Positions 1 to 13,223 of a stretch of 64,000 nucleotides of DNA are shown here, one piece after another; positions within the stretch are counted from its first letter, which is position 1, and every line of letters begins with the position of its first letter. Source of the stretch: Utricularia gibba (lineage: Eukaryota > Streptophyta > Magnoliopsida > Lamiales > Lentibulariaceae); contig NEEC01000159.1 in the NCBI GenBank assembly GCA_002189035.1, positions 1-64,000 of the forward strand, given 5' to 3'. Position numbers and translations under genes: made by a program. Under the pieces are notes generated by a model that did no database searches, had not been told where the DNA came from, and worked only from the letters and a program-made list of their open reading frames with translations.

Positions 1-3000
1 CAGAATCGACGCGATTGTGATTTTCGGCTTGCAAAACATCTGCGTTTTTTCGGGTGATGTGAAATATGGGTTTTCGAGGCGATCTTTGCACATGCTTAGG
101 GTGTGTCCTACGTGAAGCCTCATGGTTTCCTCGCACACCGTTCGCATCTCGTCGATATCCTGAAGACCGTGATGAGTCACGCTGCGCCCGGCATACCGTT
201 TCGAAGCTCGTTCCGAGCCGGTCATCTTCCGTGTTTAAAGCTTCTTCGTCCGAGGATGCATCAGAGCTCGAATTATCGCCTTCTATTAGCCTTCAATGCG
301 CCACAAAGTGGCCACCACGTTCGCGACGATGCGACTTGTAACAGAATCGACGCGATTGTGATTTTCGGCTTGCAAAACATCTGCGTTTTTCGGGTGATGT
401 GAAATATGGGTTTTCGAGGCGATCTTTGCACATGCTTAGGGTGTGTCCTACCCGAAGCCTCATGGTTTCCTCGCACACCGTTCGGCATCTCGTCGATATC
501 CTGAAGACCGTGATGAGTCACGCTGCGCCCGGAATACCGTTTCGAAGCTCGTTCCGAGCCGGTCATCTTCCGTGTTGAAAGCTTCTTCGTCCGAGGATGC
601 ATCAGAGCTCGAATTATCGCCTTCTATTAGCCTTCAGATGCGCCACAAAGTGGCCACACGTTCGCGACGATGCGACTTGGAACACCAAAATCGACGCGAT
701 TGTGATTTTCGGCTTGCAAAACATCTGCGTTTTTTCGGGTGATGTGAAATATGGGTTTTCGAGGCGATCTTTGCACATGCTTAGGGTGTGTCCCTACCGA
801 AGCCTCATGGTTTCCTCGCACACGTTCGGCATCTCGTCGATATCCTGAAGACCGTGATGAGTCACGCTGCGCCCGGCATACCGTTTCGAAGCTCGTTCCG
901 AGCCGGTCATCTTCCGTGTTGAAAGCTTCTTCGTCCGAGGATGCATCAGAGCTCGAATTATCGCCTTCTATTAGCCTTCAGATGCGCCACAAAGTGGCCA
1001 CCACGTTCGCGACGATGCGACTTGTAACACCAGAATCGACGCGATTGTGATTTTCGGCTTGCAAAACATCTGCGTTTTTTGGGTGATGTGAAATATGGGT
1101 TTTCGAGGCGATCTTTGCACATGCTTAGGGTGTGTCCTACCGAAGCCTCATGGTTTCCTCGCACACCGTTCGGCATCTCGTCGATATCCTGAAGACCGTG
1201 ATGAGTCACGCTGCGCCCGGAATACCGTTTCGAAGCTCGTTCCGAGCCGGTCATCTTCCGTGTTTAAAGCTTCTTCGTCCGAGGATGCATCAGAGCTCGA
1301 ATTATCGCCTTCTATTAGCCTTCAGATGCGCCACAAAGTGGCCACCACGTTCGCGACGATGCGACTTGGAACACAAAAATCGACGCGATTGATTTTCGGC
1401 TTGCAAAACATCTGCGTTTTTTCGGGTGATGTGAAATATGGGTTTTCGAGGCGATCTTTGCACATGCTTAGGGTGTGTCCTACGTGAAGCCTCATGGTTT
1501 CCTCGCACACCGTTCGGCATCTCGTCGATATCCTGAAGACCGTGATGAGTCACGCTGCGCCCGGATACCGTTTCGAAGCTCGTTCCGAGCCGGTCATCTT
1601 CCGTGTTTAAAGCTTCTTCGTCCGAGGATGCATCAGAGCTCGAATTATCGCCTTCTATTAGCCTTCAGATGCGCCACAAAGTGGCCACCACGTTCGCGAC
1701 GATGCGACTTGTAACACCAGAATCGACGCGATTGTGATTTTCGGCTTGCAAAACATCTGCGTTTTTTCGGGTGATGTGAAATATGGGTTTTCGAGGCGAT
1801 CTTGCACATGCTTAGGGTGTGTCTACCGAAGCCTCATGGTTTCCTCGCACACCGTTCGGCATCTCGTCGATATCCTGAAGACCGTGATGAGTCACGCTGC
1901 GCCCGGAATACCGTTTCGAAGCTCGTTCCGAGCCGGTCATCTTCCGTGTTGAAAGCTTCTTCGTCCGAGGATGCATCAGAGCTCGAATTATCGCCTTCTA
2001 TTAGCCTTCAGATGCGCCACAAAGTGGCCACCACGTTCGCAACGATGCGACTTGGAACACCAGAATCGACGCGATTGTGATTTTCGGCTTGCAAAACATC
2101 TGCGTTTTTTCGGGTGATGTGAAATATGGGTTTTCGAGGCGATCTTGCACATGCTTAGGGTGTGTCCCTACCCGAAGCCTCATGGTTTCCTCGCACACCG
2201 TTCGGCATCTCGTCGATATCCTGAAGACCGTGATGAGTCACGCTGCGCCCGGATACCGTTTCGAAGCTCGTTCCGAGCCGGTCATCTTCCGTGTTGAAAG
2301 CTTCTTCGTCCGAGGATGCATCAGAGCTCGAATTATCGCCTTCTATTAGCCTTCAGATGTGCCACAAAGTGGCCACCACGTTCGCGACGATGCGACTTGT
2401 AACACCAGAATCGACGCGATTGTGATTTTCGGCTTGCAAAACATCTGCGTTTTTTGGGTGATGTGAAATATGGGTTTTCGAGGCGATCTTTGCACATGCT
2501 TAGGGTGTGTCCTACGTGAAGCCTCATGGTTTCCTCGCACACCGTTCGGCATCTCGTCGATATCCTGAAGACCGTGATGAGTCACGCTGCGCCGGCATAC
2601 CGTTTCGAAGCTCGTTCCGAGCCGGTCATCTTCCGTGTTTAAAGCTTCTTCGTCCGAGGATGCATCAGAGCTCGAATTATCGCCTTCTATTAGCCTTCAG
2701 ATGCGCCAAAGTGGCCACCACGTTCGCGACGATGCGACTTGTAACACCAGAATCGACGCGATTGTGATTTTCGGCTTGCAAAACATCTGCGTTTTTTGGG
2801 TGATGTGAAATATGGGTTTTCGAGGCGATCTTGCACATGCTTAGGGTGTGTCCTACCCGAAGCCTCATGGTTTCCTCGCACACCGTTCGGCATCTCGTCG
2901 ATATCCTGAAGACCGTGATGAGTCACGCTGCGCCCGGAATACCGTTTCGAAGCTCGTTCCGAGCCGGTCATCTTCCGTGTTGAAAGCTTCTTCGTCCGAG

Positions 3001-6000
3001 GATGCATCAGAGCTCGAATTATCGCCTTCTATTAGCCTTCAGATGCGCCACAAAGTGGCCACCACGTTCGCAACGATGCGACTTGGAACACCAGAATCGA
3101 CGCGATTGTGATTTTCGGCTTGCAAAACATCTGCGTTTTTTCGGGTGATGTGAAATATGGGTTTTCGAGGCGATCTTTGCACATGCTTAGGGTGTGTCCT
3201 ACGTGAAGCCTCATGGTTTCCTCGCACACCGTTCGGCATCTCGTCGATATCCTGAAGACCGTGATGAGTCACGCTGCGCCCGGAATACCGTTTCGAAGCT
3301 CGTTCCGAGCCGGTCATCTTCCGTGTTTAAAGCTTCTTCGTCCGAGGATGCATCAGAGCTCGAATTATCGCCTTCTATTAGCCTTCAGATGCGCCACAAA
3401 GTGGCCACCACGTTCGCGACGATGCGACTTGTAACACCAGAATCGACGCGATTGTGATTTTCGGCTTGCAAAACATCTGCGTTTTTTGGGTGATGTGAAA
3501 TATGGGTTTTCGAGGCGATCTTTGCACATGCTTAGGGTGTGTCCTACCCGAAGCCTCATGGTTTCCTCGCACACCGTTCGGCATCTCGTCGATATCCTGA
3601 AGACCGTGATGAGTCACGCTGCGCCCGGAATACCGTTTCGAAGCTCGTTCCGAGCCGGTCATCTTCCGTGTTGAAAGCTCTTCGTCCAGGATGCATCAGA
3701 GCTCGAATTATCGCCTTCTATTAGCCTTCAGATGCGCCCACAAGTGGCCACCACGTTCGCAACGATGCGACTTGGAACACAAATCGACGCGATTGTGATT
3801 TTTCGGCTTGCAAAACATCTGCGTTTTTTCGGGTGATGTGAAATATGGGTTTTCGAGGCGATCTTTGCACATGCTTAGGGTGTGTCCCTACGTGAAGCCT
3901 CATGGTTTCCTCGCACACCGTTCGGCATCTCGTCGATATCCTGAAGACCGTGATGAGTCACGCTGCGCCCGGATACCGTTTCGAAGCTCGTTCCGAGCCG
4001 GTCATCTTCCGTGTTGAAAGCTTCTTCGTCCGAGGATGCATCAGAGCTCGAATTATCGCCTTCTATTAGCCTTCAGATGTGCCACAAAGTGGCCACCACG
4101 TTCGCGACGATGCGACTTGTAACACCAGAATCGACGCGATTGTGATTTTCGGCTTGCAAAACATCTGCGTTTTTTCGGGTGATGTGAAATATGGGTTTTC
4201 GAGGCGATCTTTGCACATGCTTAGGGTGTGTCCTACGTGAAGCCTCATGGTTTCCTCGCACACCGTTCGGCATCTCGTCGATATCCTGAAGACCGTGATG
4301 AGTCACGCTGCGCCCGGATACCGTTTCGAAGCTCGTTCCGAGCCGGTCATCTTCCGTGTTTAAAGCTTCTTCGTCCGAGGATGCATCAAGCTCGAATTAT
4401 CGCCTTCTATTAGCCTTCAGATGCGCCACAAAGTGGCCACCACGTTCGCGACGATGCGACTTGGAACACAAAATCGACGCGATTGTGATTTTCGGCTTGC
4501 AAAACATCTGCGTTTTTTGGGTGATGTGAAATATGGGTTTTCGAGGCGATCTTTGCACATGCTTAGGGTGTGTCCCTACCCGAAGCCTCATGGTTTCCTC
4601 GCACACCGTTCGGCATCTCGTCGATATCCTGAAGACCGTGATGAGTCACGCTGCGCCCGGCATACCGTTTCGAAGCTCGTTCCGAGCCGGTCATCTTCCG
4701 TGTTGAAAGCTTCTTCGTCCGAGGATGCATCAGAGCTCGAATTATCGCCTTCTATTAGCCTTCAGATGCGCCACAAAGTGGCCACCACGTTCGCACGATG
4801 CGACTTGGAACACCAGAATCGACGCGATTGTGATTTTCGGCTTGCAAAACATCTGCGTTTTTTTCGGGTGATGTGAAATATGGGTTTTCGAGGCGATCTT
4901 TGCACATGCTTAGGGTGTGTCCTACTGAAGCCTCATGGTTTCCGCACACCGTTCGGCATCTCGTCGATATCCTGAAGACCGTGATGAGTCACGCTGCGCC
5001 CGGAATACCGTTTCGAAGCTCGTTCCGAGCCGGTCATCTTCCGTGTTTAAAGCTTCTTCGTCCGAGGATGCATCAGAGCTCGAATTATCGCCTTCTATTA
5101 GCCTTCAGATGCGCCACAAAGTGGCCACCACGTTCGCGACGATGCGACTTGGAACACCAAAAATCGACGCGATTGTATTTTCGGCTTGCAAAACATCTGC
5201 GTTTTTTGGGTGATGTGAAATATGGGTTTTCGAGGCGATCTTTGCACATGCTTAGGGTGTGTCCCTACCCGAAGCCTCATGGTTTCCTCGCACACCGTTC
5301 GGCATCTCGTCGATATCCTGAAGACCGTGATGAGTCACGCTGCGCCCGGATACCGTTTCGAAGCTCGTTCCGAGCCGGTCATCTTCCGTGTTGAAAGCTT
5401 CTTCGTCCGAGGATGCATCAGAGCTCGAATTATCGCCTTCTATTAGCCTTCAGATGTGCCACAAAGTGGCCACCACGTTCGCACGATGCGACTTGAACAC
5501 CAGAATCGACGCGATTGTGATTTTCGGCTTGCAAAACATCTGCGTTTTTTCGGGTGATGTGAAATATGGGTTTTCGAGGCGATCTTTGCACATGCTTAGG
5601 GTGTGTCCTACGTGAAGCCTCATGGTTTCCTCGCACACGCGGCATCTCGTCGATATCCTGAAGACCGTGATGAGTCACGCTGCGCCCGGATACCGTTTCG
5701 AAGCTCGTTCCGAGCCGGTCATCTTCCGTGTTTAAAGCTTCTTCGTCCGAGGATGCATCAAGAGCTCGAATTATCGCCTATTAGCCTTCAGATGCGCCAC
5801 AAAGTGGCCACACGTTCGCGAGCGACTTGGAACACCAAAATCGACGCGATTGATTTTCGGCTTGCAAAACATCTGCGTTTTTGGGTGATGTGAAATATGG
5901 GTTTTCGAGGCGATCTTTGCACATGCTTAGGGTGTGTCCCTACCGAAGCCTCATGGTTTCCTCGCACACCGTTCGGCATCTCGTCGATATCCTGAAGACC

Positions 6001-9000
6001 GTGATGAGTCACGCTGCGCCCGGCATACCGTTTCGAAGCTCGTTCCGAGCCGGTCATCTTCCGTGTTGAAAGCTTCTTCGTCCGAGGATGCATCAGAGCT
6101 CGAATTATCGCCTTCTATTAGCCTTCAGATGCGCCACAAAGTGGCCACCACGTTCGCGACGATGCGACTTGTAAACACCAAAATCGACGCGATTGTGATT
6201 TTCGGCTTGCAAACATCTGCGTTTTTGGGTGATGTGAAATATGGGTTTTCGAGGCGATCTTGCACATGCTTAGGGTGTGTCCCTACCCGAAGCCTCATGG
6301 TTTCCTCGCACACCGTTCGGCATCTCGTCGATATCCTGAAGACCGTGATGAGTCACGCTGCGCCCGGAATACCGTTTCGAAGCTCGTTCCGAGCCGGTCA
6401 TCTTCCGTGTTGAAAGCTTCTTCGTCCGAGGATGCATCAGAGCTCGAATTATCGCCTTCTATTAGCCTTCAGATGCGCCACAAAGTGGCCACCACGTTCG
6501 CGACGATGCGACTTGCAACAGAATCGACGCGATTGTATTTTCGGCTTGCAAAACATCTGCGTTTTTTCGGGTGATGTGAAATATGGGTTTTCGAGGCGAT
6601 CTTTGCACATGCTTAGGGTGTGTCCCTACCCGAAGCCTCATGGTTTCCTCGCACACGTTCGGCATCTCGTCGATATCCTGAAGACCGTGATGAGTCACGC
6701 TGCGCCCGGATATACCGTTTCGAAGCTCGTTCCGAGCCGGTCATCTTCCGTGTTGAAAGCTTCTTCGTCCGAGGATGCATCAGAGCTCGAATTATCGCCT
6801 TCTATTAGCCTTCAGATGCGCCACAAAGTGGCCACCACGTTCGCGACGATGCGACTTGTAACACCAGAATCGACGCGATTGTGATTTTCGGCTTGCAAAA
6901 CATCTGCGTTTTTTTCGGGTGATGTGAAATATGGGTTTTCGAGGCGATCTTTGCACATGCTTAGGGTGTGTCTACTGAAGCCTCATGGTTTCCTCGCACA
7001 CCGTTCGGCATCTCGTCGATATCCTGAAGACCGTGATGAGTCACGCTGCGCCCGGAATACCGTTTCGAAGCTCGTTCCGAGCCGGTCATCTTCCGTGTTT
7101 AAAGCTTCTTCGTCCGAGGATGCATCAGAGCTCGAATTATCGCCTTCTATTAGCCTTCAGATGCGCCACAAAGTGGCCACCACGTTCGCGACGATGCGAC
7201 TTGAACACCAAAATCGACGCGATTGTGATTTTCGGCTTGCAAAACATCTGCGTTTTTTGGGTGATGTGAAATATGGGTTTTCGAGGCGATCTTTGCACAT
7301 GCTTAGGGTGTGTCCCTACCCGAAGCCTCATGGTTTCCTCGCACACCGTTCGGCATCTCGTCGATATCCTGAAGACCGTGATGAGTCACGCTGCGCCCGG
7401 CATACCGTTTCGAAGCTCGTTCCGAGCCGGTCATCTTCCGTGTTGAAAGCTTCTTCGTCCGAGATGCATCAGAGCTCGAATTATCGCCTTCTATTAGCCT
7501 TCAGATGCGCCACAAAGTGGCCACCACGTTCGCGACGATGCGACTTGTAACACCAGAATCGACGCGATTGTGATTTTCGGCTTGCAAAACATCTGCGTTT
7601 TTTTCGGGTGATGTGAAATATGGGTTTTCGAGGCGATCTTTGCACATGCTTAGGGTGTGTCCTACCGAAGCCTCATGGTTTCCTCGCACACCGTTCGGCA
7701 TCTCGTCGATATCCTGAAGACCGTGATGAGTCACGCTGCGCCCGGAATACCGTTTGAAGCTCGTTCCGAGCCGGTCATCTTCCGTGTTTAAAGCTTCTTC
7801 GTCCGAGGATGCATCAGAGCTCGAATTATCGCCTTCTATTAGCCTTCAGATGCGCCACAAAGTGGCCACACGTTCGCGACGATGCGACTTGGAACACCAA
7901 AATCGACGCGATTGTGATTTTCGGCTTGCAAAACATCTGCGTTTTTTGGGTGATGTGAAATATGGGTTTTCGAGGCGATCTTTGCACATGCTTAGGGTGT
8001 GTCCCTACCCGAAGCCTCATGGTTTCCTCGCACACCGTTCGGCATCTCGTCGATATCCTGAAGACCGTGATGAGTCACGCTGCGCCCGGATAACCGTTTC
8101 GAAGCTCGTTCCGAGCCGGTCATCTTCCGTGTTGAAAGCTTCTTCGTCCAAGGATGCATCAGAGCTCGAATTATCGCCTTCTATTAGCCTTCAGATGCGC
8201 CACAAAGTGGCCACCACGTTCGCGACGATGCGACTTGTAACACCAGAATCGACGCGATTGTGATTTTCGGCTTGCAAAACATCTGCGTTTTTTCGGGTGA
8301 TGTGAAATATGGGTTTTCGAGGCGATCTTTGCACATGCTTAGGGTGTGTCCTACGTGAAGCCTCATGGTTTCCTCGCACACCGTTCGGCATCTCGTCGAT
8401 ATCCTGAAGACCGTGATGAGTCACGCTGCGCCCGGAATACCGTTTCGAAGCTCGTTCCGAGCCGGTCATCTTCCGTGTTTAAAGCTTCTTCGTCCGAGGA
8501 TGCATCAGAGCTCGAATTATCGCCTTCTATTAGCCTTCAGATGCGCCACAAAGTGGCCACCACGTTCGCGACGATGCGACTTGGAACACCAAAATCGACG
8601 CGATTGTGATTTTCGGCTTGCAAAACATCTGCGTTTTTTTGGGTGATGTGAAATATGGGTTTTCGAGGCGATCTTTGCACATGCTTAGGGTGTGTCCCTA
8701 CCCGAAGCCTCATGGTTTCCTCGCACACCGTTCGGCATCTCGTCGATATCCTGAAGACCGTGATGAGTCACGCTGCGCCCGGCATACCGTTTCGAAGCTC
8801 GTTCCGAGCCGGTCATCTTCCGTGTTGAAAGCTTCTTCGTCCGAGGATGCATCAGAGCTCGAATTATCGCCTTCTATTAGCCTTCAGATGCGCCACAAAG
8901 TGGCCACCACGTTCGCGACGATGCGACTTGTAACACCAGAATCGACGCGATTGTTTTCGGCTTGCAAAACATCTGCGTTTTTTCGGGTGATGTGAAATAT

Positions 9001-12000
9001 GGGTTTCGAGGCGATCTTTGCACATGCTTAGGGTGTGTCCTACTGAAGCCTCATGGTTTCCTCGCACACCGTTCGGCATCTCGTCGATATCCTGAAGACC
9101 GTGATGAGTCACGCTGCGCCCGGAATACCGTTTCGAAGCTCGTTCCGAGCCGGTCATCTTCCGTGTTTAAAGCTTCTTCGTCCGAGGATGCATCAGAGCT
9201 CGAATTATCGCCTTCTATTAGCCTTCAGATGCGCCACAAAGTGGCCACCACGTTCGCGACGATGCGACTTGGAACACCAAAATCGACGTGATTGTGATTT
9301 TCGGCTTGCAAAACATCTGCGTTTTTTCGGGTGATGTGAAATATGGGTTTTCGAGGCGATCTTTGCACATGCTTAGGGTGTGTCCCTACCCGAAGCCTCA
9401 TGGTTTCCTCGCACACCGTTCGGCATCTCGTCGATATCCTGAAGACCGTGATGAGTCACGCTGCGCCCGGCATACCGTTTCGAAGCTCGTTCCGAGCCGG
9501 TCATCCGTGTTGAAAGCTTCTTCGTCCAAGGATGCATCAGAGCTCGAATTATCGCCTTCTATTAGCCTTCAGATGCGCCACAAAGTGGCCACCACGTTCG
9601 CGACGATGCGACTTGTAACACACAAATCGACGCGATTGTGATTTTCGGCTTGCAAAACATCTGCGTTTTTTCGGGTGATGTGAAATATGGGTTTTCGAGG
9701 CGATCTTTGCACATGCTTAGGGTGTGTCCTACCCGAAGCCTCATGGTTTCCTCGCACACCGTTCGGCATCTCGTCGATATCCTGAAGACCGTGATGAGTC
9801 ACGCTGCGCCCGGAATACCGTTTTAAGCTCGTTCCGAGCCGGTCATCTTCCGTGTTTAAAGCTTCTTCGTCCGAGGATGCATCAGAGCTCGAATTATCGC
9901 CTTCTATTAGCCTTCAGATGCGCCACAAAGTGGCCACCACGTTCGCGACGATGCGACTTGGAACACCAAAATCGACGCGATTGATTTTCGGCTTGCAAAA
10001 CATCTGCGTTTTTTGGGTGATGTGAAATATGGTTTTCGAGGCGATCTTTGCACATGCTTAGGGTGTGTCCCTACCCGAAGCCTCATGGTTTCCTCGCACA
10101 CCGTTCGGCATCTCGTCGATATCCTGAAGACCGTGATGAGTCACGCTGCGCCCGGATACCGTTTCGAAGCTCGTTCCGAGCCGGTCATCTTCCGTGTTGA
10201 AAGCTTCTTCGTCCGAGGATGCATCAGAGCTCGAATTATCGCCTTCTATTAGCCTTCAGATGTGCCACAAAGTGGCCACCACGTTCGCGACGATGCGACT
10301 TGTAACACCAGAATCGACGCGATTGTGATTTTCGGCTTGCAAAACATCTGCGTTTTTTGGGTGATGTGAAATATGGGTTTTCGAGGCGATCTTTGCACAT
10401 GCTTAGGGTGTGTCCTACGAAGCCTCATGGTTTCCTCGCACACCGTTCGGCATCTCGTCGATATCCTGAAGACCGTGATGAGTCACGCTGCGCCCGGAAT
10501 ACCGTTTCGAAGCTCGTTCCGAGCCGGTCATCTTCCGTGTTTAAAGCTTCTTCGTCCGAGGATGCATCAAGCTCGAATTATCGCCTTCTATTAGCCTTCA
10601 GATGCGCCACAAAGTGGCCACCACGTTCGCGACGATGCGACTTGAACACCAAATCGACGCGATTGTGATTTTCGGCTTGCAAAACATCTGCGTTTTTTGG
10701 GTGATGTGAAATATGGGTTTTCGAGGCGATCTTTGCACATGCTTAGGGTGTGTCCTACCCGAAGCCTCATGGTTTCCTCGCACACCGTTCGGCATCTCGT
10801 CGATATCCTGAAGACCGTGATGAGTCACGCTGCGCCCGGAATACCGTTTCGAAGCTCGTTCCGAGCCGGTCATCTTCCGTGTTGAAAGCTTCTTCGTCCG
10901 AGGATGCATCAGAGCTCGAATTATCGCCTTCTATTAGCCTTCAGATGCGCCACAAAGTGGCCACCACGTTCGCGACGATGCGACTTGGAACACCAAAATC
11001 GACGCGATTGTGATTTTCGGCTTGCAAAACATCTGCGTTTTTTCGGGTGATGTGAAATATGGGTTTTCGAGGCGATCTTTGCACATGCTTAGGGTGTGTC
11101 CTACGAAAGCCTCATGGTTTCCTCGCACACCGTTCGGCATCTCGTCGATATCCTGAAGACCGTGATGAGTCACGCTGCGCCCGGAATACCGTTTTCGAAG
11201 CTCGTTCCGAGCCGGTCATCTTCCGTGTTTAAAGCTTCTTCGTCCGAGGATGCATCAGAGCTCGAATTATCGCCTTCTATTAGCCTTCAGATGCGCCACA
11301 AAGTGGCCACACGTTCGCGACGATGCGACTTTCGACGCGATTGTGATTTTCGGCTTGCAAAACATCTGCGTTTTTTGGGGTGATGTGAAATATGGGTTTT
11401 CGAGGCGATCTTTGCACATGCTTAGGGTGTGTCCCTACCCGAAGCCTCATGGTTTCCTCGCACACCGTTCGGCATCTCGTCGATATCCTGAAGACCGTGA
11501 TGAGTCACGCTGCGCCCGGTACCGTTTCGAAGCTCGTTCCGAGCCGGTCATCTTCCGTGTTGAAAGCTTCTTCGTCCGAGGATGCATCAGAGCTCGAATT
11601 ATCGCCTTATATTAGCCTTCAGATGTGCCACAAATGGCCACCACGTTCGCGACGATGACTTTGAACACCAAATCGACGCGATTGTGATTTTCGGCTTGCA
11701 AAACATCTGCGTTTTTTCGGGTGATGTGAAATATGGGTTTTCGAGGCGATCTTTGCACATGCTTAGGGTGTGTCCCTACCCGAAGCCTCATGGTTTCCTC
11801 GCACACCGTTCGGCATCTCGTCGATATCCTGAAGACCGTGATGAGTCACGCTGCGCCCGGAATACCGTTTCGAAGCTCGTTCCGAGCCGGTCATCTTCCG
11901 TGTTTGAAAGCTTCTTCGTCCGAGGATGCATCAGAGCTCGAAATTATCGCCTTATATTAGCCTTCAGATGTGCCACAAAGTGGCCACCACGTTCGCGACG

Positions 12001-12013
12001 ATGCTTGGAACAC
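1..12013 (+). repeat. Satellite domain I (about 35 monomers, A/B alternating subfamily)
   Basis: Thirty-five monomers with a mean length of about 343 bp. Typical states are GCGCCAC after CCTTCAGAT, GTAACACCAGAATCG or GGAACACCAAAATCG at the monomer border, GACGCGATTGTGATT, and either GTTTAAAG or GTTGAAAG. In the first 4 kb the two types are mixed irregularly: TTTAAA types lie near 234, 1264, 1606, 2637 and 3325, so spacings are 1 to 3 monomers. After 4.1 kb they alternate strictly. Some copies already carry states typical of other domains: GTGCCAC near 2358, 4078, 5453 and 10260, and TTCGCAACG near 2039, 3070 and 3760. The right border is gradual: CCTTATATTAG first appears near 11604 and GACGTGATTGTAATT near 12022. 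Confidence 0.8.
4127..11668 (+). repeat. Dimeric higher-order repeat block, ~688 bp period
   Basis: Here two monomer types alternate. Type A tends to carry TTTTTTCGGGTG, CCTACGTGAAGCC or CCTACTGAAGCC, GTTTAAAG and GGAACACCAAAATCG. Type B carries TTTTTTGGGTG, CCCTACCCGAAGCC, GTTGAAAG and GTAACACCAGAATCG. The GTTTAAAG site falls near 4358, 5044, 5730, 7096, 7786, 8475, 9164, 9853, 10538 and 11226, that is every 683-690 bp. The one missing step, near 6410, has a GTTGAAAG monomer in that slot. Alternation over about 22 monomers with linked markers indicates amplification of a dimer as a unit. The 688 bp period is a clear higher-order repeat, though short compared with primate alpha-satellite HORs. 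Confidence 0.9.
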
Positions 12014-12130
12014 CAGAATCGACGTGATTGTAATTTTCGGCTTGCAAAACATCTGCGTTTTTTGGGTGATGTGAAATATGGGTTTTCGAGGCGATCTTTG
12101 CACATGCTTAGGGTGTGTCCTACGAAGCCT

Positions 12131-12345
12131 CATGGTTTCGCACAAATATCCCCAATTTCGAGCCCGATCTCATGCTTACCGAAGCCTCATGGTTTCCTCG
12201 CCGTTCGCTCGTCGATATCCTGAAGACCGTGATGAGTCACGTTTCGAAGCTCGTTCCGAGCCGGTCATCTTCCGTGTTGAAAGCTTCTTCGTCCGAGGAT
12301 GCATCAGAGCTCGAATTATCGCCTTATATTAGCCTTCAGTACGAT
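12131..12345 (+). repeat. Disturbed monomer with a diverged back-duplication
   Basis: After CGAAGCCTCATGGTTTC the sequence at 12138-12178 resembles the upstream part of the monomer (AAATAT, TTTCGAG, CGATCT, CATGCTTA in order), but with several G to C changes (ATCCCC for ATGGG, GAGCCCG for GAGGCG). It then repeats CGAAGCCTCATGGTTTCC. Further on, CACACC, GGCAT, the GCTGCGCCCGGAATACC segment and the whole GTGCCACAAAGTGGCC segment are missing. It lies at the border of domains I and II. Confidence 0.8.
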
Positions 12346-13187
12346 GCGACTTGGAACACCAAATCGACGTGATTGTATTTTCGGCTTGCAAAACATCTGC
12401 GTTTTTTCGGTGATGTGAAATATGGGTTTTCGAGGCGATCTTTGCACATGCTTAGGGTGTGTCCTACCCGAAGCCTCATGGTTTCCTCGCACACCGTTCG
12501 GCATCTCTCGTCGATATCCTGAAGACCGTGATGAGTCACGCTGCGCCCGGCATACCGTTTCGAAGCTCGTTCCGAGCCGGTCATCTTCCGTGTTGAAAGC
12601 TTCTTCGTCCGAGGATGCATCAGAGCTCGAATTATCGCCTTCTATTAGCCTTCAGATGCGCCACAAAGTGGCCACCACGTTCGCGACGATGCGACTTGAA
12701 CACCAAAATCGACGTGATTGTGATTTTCGGCTTGCAAAACATCTGCGTTTTTTTGGGTGATGTGAAATATGGGTTTTCGAGGCGATCTTTGCACATGCTT
12801 AGGGTGTGTCCCTCCGAAGCCTCATGGTTTCCCTCGCACACCGTTCGGCATCTCGTCGATATCCTGAAGACCGTGATGAGTCACGCTGCCCGGCATACCG
12901 TTTCGAAGCTCGTTCCGAGCCGGTCATCTTCCGTTTGAATGCTTCTTCGTCCGAGGATGCATCAGAGCTCGAATTATCGCCTTCTATTAGCCTTCAGATG
13001 TGCCACAAAGTGGCCACCACGTTCGCGACGATGCGACTTGTAACACCAAAATCGACGTGATTGTATTTTCGGCTTGCAAAACATCTGCGTTTTTTCGGTG
13101 ATGTGAAATATGGGTTTTCGAGGCGATCTTTGCACATGCTTAGGGTGTGTCCCTACCCGAAGCCTCATGGTTTCCTCGCACACCGTT

Positions 13188-13223
13188 CGCATCGATATCC
13201 TGTGATGAGTCACGCTGCGCCCA
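13188..13223 (+). repeat. Monomer with three short deletions
   Basis: The usual CGTTCGGCATCTCGTCGATA is shortened to CGTTCGCATCGATA, GAAGACC is missing after ATCCT, and CCCGGAATACC is shortened to CCCAATACC. The rest of the monomer is normal. Confidence 0.8.
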
